Assembly (NCBI RefSeq): GCF_000304475.1
Contig: NC_018950.1
Span: 186,001-250,000 of the forward strand
Reading direction: 5' to 3'
Length of the DNA: 64,000 nucleotides
From: Kazachstania africana CBS 2517
Taxonomy: Eukaryota > Ascomycota > Saccharomycetes > Saccharomycetales > Saccharomycetaceae
Under the pieces are notes generated by a model. That model made no database searches. It saw only the letters and a program-made list of their open reading frames with translations, and was not told where the DNA came from. This document shows positions 28,416-39,304 of the stretch, one piece after another. A program made the translations under genes and the position numbers. Numbering within the stretch: the stretch's first letter is position 1; the number at the start of each line of letters is the position of its first letter.

Positions 28416-29129
28416 TTATAATAATAAAGCAGCGGCGGCTAAGGCACCAGCACCCATACCGGCAACAGCCTTGGCGGCACCGTTGGCGGTTTGTTGGTCA
28501 ACAGTAGCAGTGGTAGCTTGAATTTGACCGTCAGTGATTTGAGAAACAGCGGCGACAGTAGAAGCAGCCTTGGTGGTAGTAGCGGCAGCAGCAGAAGAGG
28601 AAGCAGCAGCAGAAGAGGAAGCAGCAGCAGAAGAGGAAGCAGCAGCAGAAGAGGTGGCAGCAGCAGAAGAGGAAGCAGCAGCAGAAGAGGTGACAGCAGC
28701 AGAAGAGGTGGCAGCAGCAGAGGAAGCAGCAGCAGAAGAGGTGGCAGCCGCAGCAGAAGAGGTGGCAGCAGCAGAAGTGGTAGCATCAGTACCAACAGAA
28801 GCAAGAGCAGCTTCGATTAATGGAGCAATTCTGGAAGAGTACCATGGTAATTTGGTTAATAGAGAAGAAACACCGGCAAAGTCGACTTCAGAGTATAAAG
28901 TGGTGTAGGAGCTGTCAGTGGCACTAGCTAAAGCTAAACCAATGTCTAAGACACCAGCTGGTAAATTAGTTAAAGAGATACCAGAGCTTGAGTCGGTAGA
29001 TAATGCGATGTAGTCATTTAAATTGGAACCGACATCAGATAAGATGGCGTTTAATTCAGCAATTTCAGTGGCAGTTTGCGCAGTGGCGACAGCGGCGGCA
29101 GCTAATAAGACGGCTAATTTGGAGTACAT
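28416..29129 (-). CDS. TIR1: TIR-family anaerobic/cold-shock cell-wall mannoprotein
   Basis: A 237-residue GPI-anchored wall protein with an ATG at 29129. A signal peptide (SKLAVLLAAAAVATAQ) is followed by the SRP1/TIP1 domain (TEIAELNAILSDV…LPWYSSRI). Then comes a Ser/Ala repeat tract (about residues 118-190) built from TSSAAA and SSAAA units. One PIR-like motif follows (SQITDGQIQ), and a GPI signal ends the protein (NGAAKAVAGMGAGALAAAALLL, quoted in part). TIR proteins are heavily O-mannosylated and induced by cold and anaerobiosis. Adjacency of PRE1 and TIR1 orthologues suggests TIR1 (YER011W) itself. The 15-bp repeat units are prone to length change. Confidence 0.88.
   Translation of the reverse strand: MYSKLAVLLAAAAVATAQTATEIAELNAILSDVGSNLNDYIALSTDSSSGISLTNLPAGVLDIGLALASATDSSYTTLYSEVDFAGVSSLLTKLPWYSSRIAPLIEAALASVGTDATTSAAATSSAAAATSSAAASSAAATSSAAVTSSAAASSSAAATSSAAASSSAAASSSAAASSSAAAATTTKAASTVAAVSQITDGQIQATTATVDQQTANGAAKAVAGMGAGALAAAALLL
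28575..28790. repeat. 15-bp-type Ser/Ala coding repeat in TIR1
   Basis: Tandem units resembling GCAGCAGCAGAAGAG on the plus strand, in frame with TIR1, encode alternating Ala-Ala and Ser-Ser. They create long open frames on the opposite strand (Arg/Ser-rich and Ala/Glu-rich), which are shadows. Confidence 0.8.
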
Positions 29130-30573
29130 TTGGATATAGAAGCGAGTGACAATTGTATGGTTTTATGAACTACAAAATAAGTGAAAAGAACCAATGTGTA
29201 AAATTATGCTTCCTACAACAAACTTCGACCTGTTTAAATAGGTTCCTGGATGTATCATTTTCCAAAATACAGTTACTCTCGTTTACAAACATTGAAGCAC
29301 GGTTAGAGATCACGTAGATTCTAAGAGCATGGGCTTGTTTTCATTGCTTTATTCGTTAACAGAAACAAAACATTGCTTGCTGCACCATGAGTGGGAGGAA
29401 CGCTTCCATGGAAAAGCTGCTAGAGCAACTCGTAAACAGAGGGGGAAAAAAAAGGAGTGAAAAATAGAAGTACTAAAAGGAACTCGTGCAGTCTCTAAAC
29501 CCTTCCAACTAGGACGAATCATTTTCAAAAATAGAATTGAGTTAATACGAGATTTCTTTCGAGAAACTAAATGTCGCAACAAATTTTTCAAAGAGTAAAT
29601 CGGCAGTAGCTACCATAGTTTGGTATCTTTTTGAGTTATTTCTCAGTTACTCAAAGTGATCAAGTTCCGCCGTCGTTCAACAAATAGATTAGGCTAAGAA
29701 TAGTACAAAACACCACCGTTTTTTTCGTCCCTCCCACTTCTCTAGAAGAAAGTTTCGTCTAACTAAAACCGCACTAACTCGTCCTTTTGGTAAAAAAAAA
29801 AATTTTCTGTGCATCGTTTTCTGAGCGAGTTTCGAAATGTGGTGGTAATACATTCCTAACCAGATATAGTAAACACGAAGAGGGACATGACAAATGCTCG
29901 AAGAACTGAATGGACCCAGAGATAGATGCCTGTGTATCAGTTCGTTGTAATTGGTTATCGTGACCGCTTATTTGGAAAAGAGGTCTCCCTCGTATACTGC
30001 AAGGGATACACGACACAACGGGAAGGAACTGTGAACAAAATATGTTGTATTTTCTTCTTTGTTGACGGCTATTCCCCCATAGTAAAACCAGATCAATCCA
30101 TTTTTAGTAGCTTTTTTCTCTCCCACTTTTGACAAAACCAAAACAATTCAAAAACGTAAATAGAGATTCTTACCGTTCCATATACGTTCTAGATCTCCGT
30201 TTCGCAGAATTGCCACCGTTTAGCACTATGAAGAATTCGGTATTTTCATGAAACAAAGCAGTATGGTATAATTGCTGTTCTGTCGCATCACGACATCTAA
30301 CTCTCATCCGAGAAGATGGGTTCGCCACAGATTAAGAAAGATATGCAGTCATCGTTTTCTTCCGAATGGAACCCATCGGAAACGGATGCAGGCGTAAGCA
30401 GATCAACTGATATGAGTTACCATCCGTTTACTGCCTATTTTTCCTTTCTCTTGAACAGTCGCTCGTTCTGTATGTTTTTGCAATCATCCCTATTATAGGA
30501 AATCGTACGAATTAATGGCACTAGCCCTGCCGATGCTTCATGACGAGAATGGGATTCATTGTTCGCTGAGTAA
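29130..30573. other. long TIR1 upstream region
   Basis: 1.4 kb without a convincing gene between TIR1 and the 3' end of IST3. It holds one sterol-regulatory-type TCGTATA at 29990-29996. A 60-codon ORF at 30316-30498 begins with ATG and has no recognisable domain. Long promoters are common for stress- and oxygen-regulated wall genes. Confidence 0.4.
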
Positions 30574-31038
30574 TTAATCACTGAAAACATCAACACTATC
30601 ACGTATAACGGCCTTTGGAAGCTCTTTGTCGTTCTCGACACGGTCCTTTTCCAACTCTTTCCTAACAGCATCAGTATATTCTTTACTATCATCCCTTGGC
30701 TCGTAAAAAGCATGGTCCACCTGAATAATCCGACCAGCAATTTTTGATCCATTCAAATTATCAATTGCAAGAACAGTTGACCTCTGATCCTCATACTTTA
30801 AAAATGCAAAACCTTTGGATTCTCCACTATACTTATCTCGAGCAAGATATATATCAACAGGTACACCATACTGCGAAAAGATAGTTAAAATATCACCTTC
30901 AGTCAAATCCTTATTTAATCCACCGATGAATACGTACGCCTGGTCTTTATAATCATTGTGCCAGGACAAATCACTGGAAAGTATTCCATTATGCAATTCA
31001 TTTTCACTGATCTTCTTTATAGATCTTATTTGATTCAT
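30574..31038 (-). CDS. IST3: RES-complex splicing factor Ist3/Snu17
   Basis: A 154-residue protein with a single RRM from an ATG at 31038. The N-terminal SIKKISENEL and HNDYKDQAYVFIGGL (RNP2) are hallmarks of Ist3/RBMX2. RNP1 is KGFAFLKY. In the RES complex it binds Bud13 and Pml1 and promotes spliceosome activation and nuclear pre-mRNA retention. S. cerevisiae Ist3 is 148 residues (YIR005W). Confidence 0.94.
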   Translation of the reverse strand: MNQIRSIKKISENELHNGILSSDLSWHNDYKDQAYVFIGGLNKDLTEGDILTIFSQYGVPVDIYLARDKYSGESKGFAFLKYEDQRSTVLAIDNLNGSKIAGRIIQVDHAFYEPRDDSKEYTDAVRKELEKDRVENDKELPKAVIRDSVDVFSD

Positions 31039-32446
31039 TCTATTTGATTGCGTTTGTTTTATACTCCCTTTATCTACCTTTCTATATGTAGATTTATTTC
31101 ACTCCCCCATGAAGCCGTTGGAAACTTTTCATTTTCAAGAAATTTCGCTTTAATTTCAAATATGGAAACATGCTACTCTCAACAAAATAAACCAGAGAAT
31201 CAGGCAAGTATAAGTTGATACTCATCTATTATCGAAAAAAACCAGCCACTTATTGGGTCCCTGAATGCATTTCGAAGAGTCATTGCAGCGCGTCACATCT
31301 ATAAATGTTGGGGATTTGAAGTACTGCATTTTACCGTAAATAGCGAAAGGTTGGGATGTTTCCTTCTCATTGAAAATGCAAATTAGTCTCTCAATTTTGG
31401 AATAGTTGCATATTTCCTTGAAGTTCATCCTTTAAATCTACAGAGTGTATTACCCTTCGATTCTTAGAAATATGTACAGGCCGAATAGATTTGTACTAAA
31501 TAGTTAACTCTATGAGCTTTTTGAGAATGAGTTAGTTGAGTTTTCCGCAATTCTCAACTAAAATTGACCTTCTTATACTACAAAAACTTCTTGAACTTTC
31601 ACTATTAAGCACTTTACTTCAAAAACTCCATTTATACGTAGTTCTTTAGTACTTCCATTTTTTTTTCCTGGAACTTTGCACGTTTCCTTCATTATCCAAT
31701 AAAATTATTGTAGCATTGTTACCTGGCTCCATATGATACATGTATATATATATATATATATATATGTTGAGGTACAAAAAGTCTCCTTGAATAGGACTCC
31801 TAAAAATATAGAGTAGCTCCTCGAGTGATAATCTCAGTTGTGACGTTTTGCACTACTTGCGGAAATGTTCTCTCTTAAAGGACATCAACTCTGGTTTACT
31901 TATTAAATAAATAGCCTTTGAAAAGTATGTCCAACAGAAAGGTTCAGTAGATTAGTACAAGCTGATTTAGCTCTTTCGACAATATTAAATTTTATATGAC
32001 ATTTTCTTGTTTATGTTTCGTTCTATACTCTTGTATTCTCATTCGAATACTGACAACTTAATAAATCCCATTTCCTGCCGCTCAAAAAAACATCATGCTA
32101 AGTATAGATTGTTAAAAAAATATTAGCTTGCTTAGATAACACATACGTATGAATTTGTTCATCAACATAAATTTAAGTCAACCACTTTTGGTCACATGAG
32201 GATACAACGTACCCAGAAATAATTTTTATTCTGCTCATTTTCTTGAATGATTGGAGATTGGTTTCCTTCTATATCTACCGTTTTCTCTGTTATTCCGTCA
32301 TTATAAAAGTATCTTATTATACTGTTATTATCCTTAATCTTAAGTTTAAGAAAACGATTATTCACTTCAGTAAAATTAATGAAATGTTGAATTAAAATAT
32401 ATAATCATGTACATCTAAATTTTGTATAAAAGTTTGTTATAACGCA
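31039..32446. other. 1.4-kb gene-poor stretch between IST3 and AIM21
   Basis: In S. cerevisiae DJP1 (YIR004W) lies in this interval; no trace is recognisable here. A 68-codon ATG ORF on the minus strand (31222-31428) has no visible domain. A TA dinucleotide run is at 31743-31765. Confidence 0.4.
31743..31765. repeat. TA dinucleotide run
   Basis: Twenty-three bases of uninterrupted TA alternation in non-coding DNA upstream of IST3. Confidence 0.9.
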
Positions 32447-34561
32447 CTACTCCACATCAGAGAGGACTTGGTCATCCTTTAAGATTTCTTCTTCCATCTG
32501 TTTTTCAGCTCTGGTTTCGTACTCCAGTTCGGCTTCTTCTACTTGATTATTTTCGTCCCTACACTCAACAGACTCTGATATTGATGTAACAGATGGTTCT
32601 TCATGATTTACGCCCTCGGTTATATTTTCTTCATCAGAACTCATAGTCTTTTCAAGCTCCTCTGTAGAACTTGTTTCCGAAGGTGAACCATTTACCATAG
32701 TGACCTTTGTTTCTTCGGATTGAGCTGTATTGATTTCCTTACCATCTTCTTCCACTACATATCCTTCGCTTATCTCACTTTCAAATGGGGAATGAGCACT
32801 GGTAGCTTCTTCTCTGGTTTGTTCTGCAACGGCCTTTCTAACATTTGATATCGTCCAAACTTCGAAAACCTCAATAGATGAAGTACTATTTTCGGCAACT
32901 ACTTTTTTCACATTTGAAACACTGGAGGGCAGTTTCCGACCACGAGGTCCTCTAGCACGTCTCTGACGTACATCAGAAACCTCATTTCTTGATGTCTCTG
33001 TAACTACAGGTTCCTCTGACGTAATGTTCTCAGAAGGTGGGGACAAGTTTTTACCTAATGCCTTGGGTAAAGCTCCATCCATTGGAACCATACCAGGTAG
33101 GGCGAATAAGCCATTCAAATTCCTGGCAAATTCTGTTCTTTGTGAGTTTATAGAGTTCTCTTTTCCAGTCTTGACTGCTTCCGAAACATTTTCTGATTTG
33201 TCCTCTTTCTCTTCCCCTTCTGTTCCCCCCGAAGTTTTACTAGCATTCAATTCTTGCAATTGCTGCCTCTCAAGTAATTTATGGAAAGCAGCAATCCTGG
33301 ATGATGGCTTTTTAGGAACTGGGGGAGGTGCACGCTTTTTTGGTCTCTCTGGTATAGTCGGCGTTTGGCTCTCCTCCTTCTTTTCCTTGCTGGATGAAGA
33401 AGAAGTTTCCTTCTCATCTTTAAGTTCAACGGGTGAAGAAATATCAGGTTCTGATAGTTTTGCAGATATGGTAGTTTCCACAGGTTCGATTGTTAATTTA
33501 TCATTGAGTGCCATGCCCATAATTTCCTTTTGTGCGGCCAGATCTGCCAATGCTGTTTGCTCTTGATTTTCGCTTAAAAGAGACGTGCTCTGTTGCGCTG
33601 CTAAATCAGCCAGAGATGCTACTTTTTGATCTTCTGTTAGTATTCCGTTCCCTTGATCTTTCACAGTGTGCTGGCCACCCTCTCTTTCCAGATTTTTAAT
33701 TAGACGGCTTTCTTCCTCATCACGTGGATCCATTGAAACACTGGTTTCACCAAGTGGGGGACTACTTTCATCTTGTAAATCATTACGTTTTCTCTCCACC
33801 TCTTCAGAGTTATTACTCGAAGTGCTTTCATTTTTTTGAACAGCATAGTTTTCTTCTGAAGTCATTACATCAGAATCCGGTGCAGTAAGGTCCTCTTCTG
33901 GGACATTTTGTGGAGCCTCTATAGCGTCACTGTGTTCTGGAGAATTTAGTGATGAACCAGATTCTGAAAGTGTCTCCCTACTTTTCTTTCTCATTGGCCT
34001 TTCTGGAATAATAGGACTCTCTTGCACTTCGTCTGCCACATCTGTCGTGGATAAGGTATGTTTCTTCTCTGATTTTTCCATATTTGATCCATGTTGAAAG
34101 ATTTCTGATGTTTCTCTCTTTGCTGGCCTTTCAGGCATAGCAGGTTGCTCAGGTATCACATCTTTTAATGAAGTGGTATCCTCATTCTTGTTCGAGCTCT
34201 CAGAATCTATGGAATTTATATAAGCAATTGACTGTTCTTCTTTGTTAATATCATTTGATTCCTGTAAGAGGCCCTGTCTTTGTGGCCTCCTTGGGATACT
34301 GGGCACATCATCAACATCGCTTGGTTTGGAGTCTTCTGTACCATAACTTTCAATTATATCTTCATCAGATTCATTATCTTCAATTATTTCGGTAGTTGTA
34401 CGTCTGACAGGCCTCTGTGAAGGGATTTTAGGGGGCTCCTGGCTGTTACTGTTTTCGAAAGATCCGGTAGTCTTTGCTTTAACAATGGGCCTTCTGCTGG
34501 GCATTGCTGGGGATGACATCTCCTTTTCAGATACCGAATCGGATGTATACTCCTCACTCAT
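32447..34561 (-). CDS. AIM21: actin-patch protein Aim21
   Basis: A 704-residue disordered acidic protein with an ATG at 34561. At least six copies of a short proline motif of the form (I/M)P-x-RP occur, for example MPSRRP, IPSQRP, IPRRP, MPERP and IPERP. In the middle is the basic Pro-rich block PKKRAPPPVPKKP, followed by RIAAFHKLLERQQ. These are typical SH3-domain ligands. In S. cerevisiae Aim21 (679 residues, YIR003W) works with Tda2 and capping protein to tune actin assembly at endocytic patches. It is divergent from MPH1, as in S. cerevisiae. Confidence 0.9.
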   Translation of the reverse strand: MSEEYTSDSVSEKEMSSPAMPSRRPIVKAKTTGSFENSNSQEPPKIPSQRPVRRTTTEIIEDNESDEDIIESYGTEDSKPSDVDDVPSIPRRPQRQGLLQESNDINKEEQSIAYINSIDSESSNKNEDTTSLKDVIPEQPAMPERPAKRETSEIFQHGSNMEKSEKKHTLSTTDVADEVQESPIIPERPMRKKSRETLSESGSSLNSPEHSDAIEAPQNVPEEDLTAPDSDVMTSEENYAVQKNESTSSNNSEEVERKRNDLQDESSPPLGETSVSMDPRDEEESRLIKNLEREGGQHTVKDQGNGILTEDQKVASLADLAAQQSTSLLSENQEQTALADLAAQKEIMGMALNDKLTIEPVETTISAKLSEPDISSPVELKDEKETSSSSSKEKKEESQTPTIPERPKKRAPPPVPKKPSSRIAAFHKLLERQQLQELNASKTSGGTEGEEKEDKSENVSEAVKTGKENSINSQRTEFARNLNGLFALPGMVPMDGALPKALGKNLSPPSENITSEEPVVTETSRNEVSDVRQRRARGPRGRKLPSSVSNVKKVVAENSTSSIEVFEVWTISNVRKAVAEQTREEATSAHSPFESEISEGYVVEEDGKEINTAQSEETKVTMVNGSPSETSSTEELEKTMSSDEENITEGVNHEEPSVTSISESVECRDENNQVEEAELEYETRAEKQMEEEILKDDQVLSDVE

Positions 34562-35222
34562 ACTTTAAGGACAACTAGTGTTTTTGAATCGTGTTAACAA
34601 ACTGAGAATAGTCAGCCTAGATTGCACTTTCCTCCTTTATTTGATTAATGTTCCAAATCAACGCGCTTTAATTTAACTGAGCATTTTCACAGTGATAACA
34701 ACGAATATTTGAACCAGCAAAGTAAGAGGAATCAGCGAGTGGAATGGTATGAATAAAGCGCATAGAAGACTCGAAACCATATTTTAACCGTCTGCGGAAC
34801 ATCAAGTGGCAAGAGATGTTCAATTAACTTACATATTGTGTCCTTTTTTCTGCCAATTCAAAGATAAACTTCATGAATAGCTTAGGTCTGAATAAGAGGA
34901 AAGGACGAAGTAGAAAGAATCGAAGCGTATAGTACACTAACTTCAAGTCTTATAAGTTTCAGGCAATATGTTTGCAAATTAAGATAAGACTGAACGCTTT
35001 TCCTCCAATGACTGAGAAAATAACGTACAAACACAAAATAAAGACAAGAACAAGTGCCAAAAGGTGCGAGTGTTTATTAGTAACGCTTAAAGTACCATCT
35101 TCTGTTTTGAACCCATGATATTCTTTTCTTGTCTAGCCAATCTCTTTTACTAGACTCTTATAGTGTGTAGACGCGTAAAATCATCATTTTGAGAAACACG
35201 TTATTTTCGTTTGTATGTCTCG
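34562..35222. other. divergent AIM21/MPH1 promoter
   Basis: 661 bp between divergent start codons. The only site I can name is the MCB box listed separately. Confidence 0.4.
35171..35176 (+). promoter_or_regulatory. MCB element (ACGCGT) before MPH1
   Basis: ACGCGT lies 52 bp before the MPH1 start codon, consistent with G1/S transcription of a DNA-repair gene by MBF. Confidence 0.5.
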
Positions 35223-38200
35223 ATGAGCGTTAAAAACAACGATATTAACCTAAAGCAAGAATATTTCAAATATCCACCCTACACTGAGTACTGGAATAGC
35301 ATGCCAGATGCCGACGATGATTTTAACGATTTAGAAGATGACGACCTATTGGATGCTCTATATCAAAAGAATATAAATAAAACTGTTACGGAGACCAGAG
35401 TACGAAGGTCACTTCCAGTACAAAGAGATCTTACGAATCAGATATTGCCTGGTCAGAGAACCTTTTACGAAGAGATACAGAGAGAAGTTACATTTGGTCC
35501 TACACATCATGCATTTAACGAGGAAGAGCTGCCGATATACATATATCCAACTAACTACGAAGTGAGAGAGTATCAATTTGACATTGTACGAAAAGCGCTC
35601 TATACTAATGTATTATGTGCAATTCCCACTGGTATGGGTAAGACATTCATTGCTAGTACTGTAATGCTCAATTATTTTAGGTGGACAAAGACAGCAAAAA
35701 TCATTTTCATGGCACCGACAAGACCCTTGGTTGCACAACAAATCAAAGCATGTTTAGGTATAACTGGTATACCAAGCAATGAAACAGCTATCTTATTAGA
35801 TAAAACTCGTAAAAATAGAGAAGAGATTTGGAAAATGAAAAGAGTTTTCTTTACAACTCCTCAAGTGGTCGAAAATGACTTGAAAAGAGGTGTTCTAAAT
35901 CCCAAAGATATTGTATGTTTGGTTATAGATGAAGCTCACAGAGCGACAGGCTCGTATGCATACACCAATGTGGTTAAATTCATGGATAGATTTGTCAGTT
36001 CATATAGGATACTTGCATTGACTGCTACGCCAGGTGCTGCATTAGAAAATGTACAGGAAGTAATAAACAATCTCAACATATCGAAGATTGAAATTAGAAC
36101 CGAAGAAAGTATGGATATTGCCAAGTATATGAAGCACAGAGAAAAAGAACAAATACAAGTAGCATTATCAGCTGAAATCGAAGAAATACTTGAACAACTA
36201 GGTATTGCGATCCTACCAGTACTCAATCAGGCCGTAGAGCTAGGAATATATGAAGAATGCCATCCATCACGAATCAATGCTTTCAAAGCCATGCAATTAA
36301 GTCAGAAAATTATTGCTAACCCCTCTATTCCTGAAGGTATCAAATGGAGAAATTTTTTCATTCTTCAATTATTGAACCATTTTGGCCAAATGATGAAAAG
36401 AATCAAAATTTATGGAATAAGAACGTTTTACAGTTATTTTCAAAATAAGTATAAAGAATTCACTACAAAGTTTAATTTAGGAAAATCGACAAATAAAATA
36501 GCTGCCGGCTTTTATTTCCATCCCATATTGAAAAATGTAATGAAACAATGTGACAAGTATCTAAATGATCCGCAGTTCTTAGGTCATGATAAACTGCAAC
36601 ATGTAAGAGACCAACTTGAGACTTTTTTGGTAACTGGCCGCTCTGATTCAAGAGTCATCATATTTACTGAATTGAGGGAGAGTGCACTGGAAATAGTTAA
36701 ATGTGTTGATTCCATGAACAAGAACTCTATACGGCCTCATATTTTCATTGGTCAAGCTAGAGGTAAAGAAGACTTTGATGAGGTATCCTTCACAAGAAAG
36801 CATCAGCCAAAAGGTAGGAAAAAGGGAGATAAGTTGAAAAGAAAAGAAGAGGAGGAAATCTTACAGATTGCAAAGAAACGAAAGAAGGAACAGGAGAAGT
36901 TAGAAAGGGAGGGTAGGCGTACGGGCAGTTCAGAGGACGCTCAGATTAACGGTATGAGCCAAAAGCAGCAAAAAGAAGTTATTCAGCAGTTCAAGAATGG
37001 TGATTTCAACGTTCTTGTTTGTACATCAATTGGTGAAGAAGGTTTAGATATTGGTGAAGTTGATTTGATTATATGCTATGACACTACTAGCAGCCCAATC
37101 AAAAATATCCAGCGAATGGGTAGAACTGGTAGAAAAAGAGAAGGACATATCCTTTTGTTATTTAGTAGCAACGAATCTTACAAGTTTGAACAGGCGATGA
37201 CGGACTACAGCAATCTCCAAAAATTAATCTCACAAGAATATGTTGAATGCAAACCGTCAGATAGAATACTCCCGACTGATAGAGTTCCAGAATGTCACAA
37301 AACTTTTATCGCGGTCAATGAGGAAGACGAAGAACTGACCCGTATGGATGATACCGATGAAGTAATTCGTTACGCAACCCAATGCATGCTTGGTAAAAAG
37401 ACTAGGCCAAAAAAGAAAGCCACAAACGGCAAGCAAAAGACAGTCAAGCAGTTCTTCATGCCAGACAATGTTGAAGTTGGAATAATTTCAGCAGATCAAT
37501 TGGTCAATAAATTTACTGAGGCAAAAAGTGGTGAGAAAATTAAGATACCAAAAAAAATAGAGAGTAGAAAACGAAAAAAACCATTGAAAGCATTGGATGA
37601 TCTAGAAAATGACTCACTCGAGTCTTCAGGAGATGAATTGGATGATATTAAAAAACCACGTATTGAAATGGTTCAGCCACAGATAACTAATCAAAAAGCT
37701 GAGAAAAACTTACAAACTGAATTAAAAATATCGGTAAAAAAAGAGTCACCTATCTCTAGCAGAAATATCCCAATTGAACCATCGTTATTCAAAAATCCAG
37801 TCAAAACGGAACCAAAGCCATACATTGAAGAAAATCCCATTATCAGCGCCAATGATAAGATTGATAAAAACTTCTATTCGTCGAACGAAGGCCTTTTAAA
37901 TGAGGAAGAAAAGTCATACTTCAAACAGTACTACGTTCCAGAGGATGCAGTTTCGATGGAACTCGCACCAAACTTCAATCAATGGACTGAGTCAGGTAGT
38001 ATTTCACATACGTTACTCAATCAGAATGTTATTACTACGTTCAAGTCTCTCAAAAATAATGACAAAAGTAAAATAATTGAGATGAACAGGATGAAATGTA
38101 TTGTTAGAAATATGCAAAATAAAAATGCTAGACCTACCAAACAGACAAAATCTGATATCAATACTAAAATTGAAGATTCATCTAAGAATTTACTTCCAGG

Positions 38201-38285
38201 ACAAAAAGAAGTAAACAATTCAAGTCCTTCAACTAATAAAGAACTTTTGAATGATATTTTAGAGTCAGATTCGGATTTCGAGTAG
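35223..38285 (+). CDS. MPH1: FANCM-like DNA helicase Mph1
   Basis: A 1020-residue SF2 helicase from the ATG at 35223. Walker A is PTGMGKT at 135-141, the Walker B box is DEAH at 236-239, and motif VI is QRMGRTGR from 630. The helical insert between the RecA lobes typical of Hef/FANCM is present. A Lys-rich linker (about 530-575) and an acidic, disordered C-terminus follow. Mph1 dissociates D-loops and reverses stalled replication forks. S. cerevisiae Mph1 is 993 residues (YIR002C), on the strand expected from its neighbours AIM21 and IST3. Confidence 0.96.
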   Translation: MSVKNNDINLKQEYFKYPPYTEYWNSMPDADDDFNDLEDDDLLDALYQKNINKTVTETRVRRSLPVQRDLTNQILPGQRTFYEEIQREVTFGPTHHAFNEEELPIYIYPTNYEVREYQFDIVRKALYTNVLCAIPTGMGKTFIASTVMLNYFRWTKTAKIIFMAPTRPLVAQQIKACLGITGIPSNETAILLDKTRKNREEIWKMKRVFFTTPQVVENDLKRGVLNPKDIVCLVIDEAHRATGSYAYTNVVKFMDRFVSSYRILALTATPGAALENVQEVINNLNISKIEIRTEESMDIAKYMKHREKEQIQVALSAEIEEILEQLGIAILPVLNQAVELGIYEECHPSRINAFKAMQLSQKIIANPSIPEGIKWRNFFILQLLNHFGQMMKRIKIYGIRTFYSYFQNKYKEFTTKFNLGKSTNKIAAGFYFHPILKNVMKQCDKYLNDPQFLGHDKLQHVRDQLETFLVTGRSDSRVIIFTELRESALEIVKCVDSMNKNSIRPHIFIGQARGKEDFDEVSFTRKHQPKGRKKGDKLKRKEEEEILQIAKKRKKEQEKLEREGRRTGSSEDAQINGMSQKQQKEVIQQFKNGDFNVLVCTSIGEEGLDIGEVDLIICYDTTSSPIKNIQRMGRTGRKREGHILLLFSSNESYKFEQAMTDYSNLQKLISQEYVECKPSDRILPTDRVPECHKTFIAVNEEDEELTRMDDTDEVIRYATQCMLGKKTRPKKKATNGKQKTVKQFFMPDNVEVGIISADQLVNKFTEAKSGEKIKIPKKIESRKRKKPLKALDDLENDSLESSGDELDDIKKPRIEMVQPQITNQKAEKNLQTELKISVKKESPISSRNIPIEPSLFKNPVKTEPKPYIEENPIISANDKIDKNFYSSNEGLLNEEEKSYFKQYYVPEDAVSMELAPNFNQWTESGSISHTLLNQNVITTFKSLKNNDKSKIIEMNRMKCIVRNMQNKNARPTKQTKSDINTKIEDSSKNLLPGQKEVNNSSPSTNKELLNDILESDSDFE

Positions 38286-38737
38286 TTAGAGTCTTTACTA
38301 CAAAATTATATCCGGTATATACCTGCATAATCGATGTATAAAGTAAGTCTGGCTTATTTTGCATACAAAGCTTGAATAAAGCTCTTAGTATACCATATGC
38401 CACTATGAGAGATGCTCGCACTAAATATCGCACATCGAATAGTAATAAATAATTTGAAATCAATACAATATTATGATACAAAGTGGCAATAAGAAAGTTA
38501 TGAACCAGTTTACCTCTGGTGAACTCTTAGACTAACAATGGCAACTCATTGACATTAATTCTGTTATGTATCCATAACTTTAAGAAATATTCGGGTAAGA
38601 CAATTTCATTTTTTTTTTCATTCTCGTCAAACTTTTGATTTTGAAAAATGTTGATATAAAAGGCAGAAAAATGGCTAATTTTTCTCTTCTCTTTGTATGG
38701 GTTCCACAATTCAATATTGCTTTCATTCAAAGAAACC

Positions 38738-38900
38738 ATCCTTATGCACGGGAAATACGCATATCAGTGAGGATTCGTCCGAGATTGTGTTTTTGCTGGT
38801 TGAAATTTAATTATTAAACCAGACCTACTTCTCATAGTCGATTGTTAGCTATTCGCTTTTGAATGGCTCCTGATTATGTAGGGAATTTTTGGAATATCTT
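38738..38900 (+). ncRNA. SNR14: U4 spliceosomal snRNA
   Basis: The 5' end ATCCTTATGCACGGGAAATA and the following 5' stem-loop (CGCATATCAGTGAGGATTCGTCCGAGATTG) match yeast U4 nearly base for base. The first 85 bases carry the U6-pairing stems I and II and the Snu13 K-turn. The central region has diverged. The 3' end has the Sm site (AATTTTTGG at about 38884-38892) within GGGAATTTTTGGAATA, ending near 38900, so the RNA is about 163 nt (160 in S. cerevisiae). U4 pairs with U6 and is unwound by Brr2 before catalysis. In S. cerevisiae SNR14 lies on the right arm of chromosome V, near the centromere. Exact ends are estimated by similarity. Confidence 0.95.
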
Positions 38901-39304
38901 CAAAGTGTATTAACAGTTTTTAATTGAAAGATTAATACTGTTTAGATTTCTTTTTGTTTATTTTCAACCTCTTTCGATAGCGTGAGGTCACGTAATAGAA
39001 GTTGAGTGAAATTTTAAGTTTCATTGTGTAAATTTGGAGGGTGAATGGGAAATCTGCTTTCTAAATGCTCAACACCACTATCACTCTATATAGTCTCATA
39101 TTTTCTCTTTACGAATGGGAAATAGTGGCTAATGAGGATGGATCCCAGTTGACAACTTGTGGGGACTAAATAAAGCTGACGTAGAATGGTGCCAAAGACC
39201 TTAGAAGAATATTTAGTTCCATAGTGGGGCAGATTTCATTTTTTTTGACACATTCGTCTAAGGTACGTGCTACTTTTAATAAAAAAAAATAATTGGAAAG
39301 AGAG

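Noticed and set aside
28491..28908. Arg/Ser-rich and Ala/Glu-rich plus frames over TIR1
   Set aside because: They are antisense readings of the TIR1 Ser/Ala repeat, which removes stops in all frames. The same applies to the Lys/Arg- and Leu/Pro-rich frames over TIR3 at 62287-62706.
31222..31428. 68-codon minus ORF upstream of IST3
   Set aside because: It has an ATG but no domain, no homologue that I recognise and no promoter signal; it is kept only as a note in the intergenic entry.
38635..38817. 60-codon plus ORF
   Set aside because: It overlaps the U4 snRNA gene and has no protein-like features.
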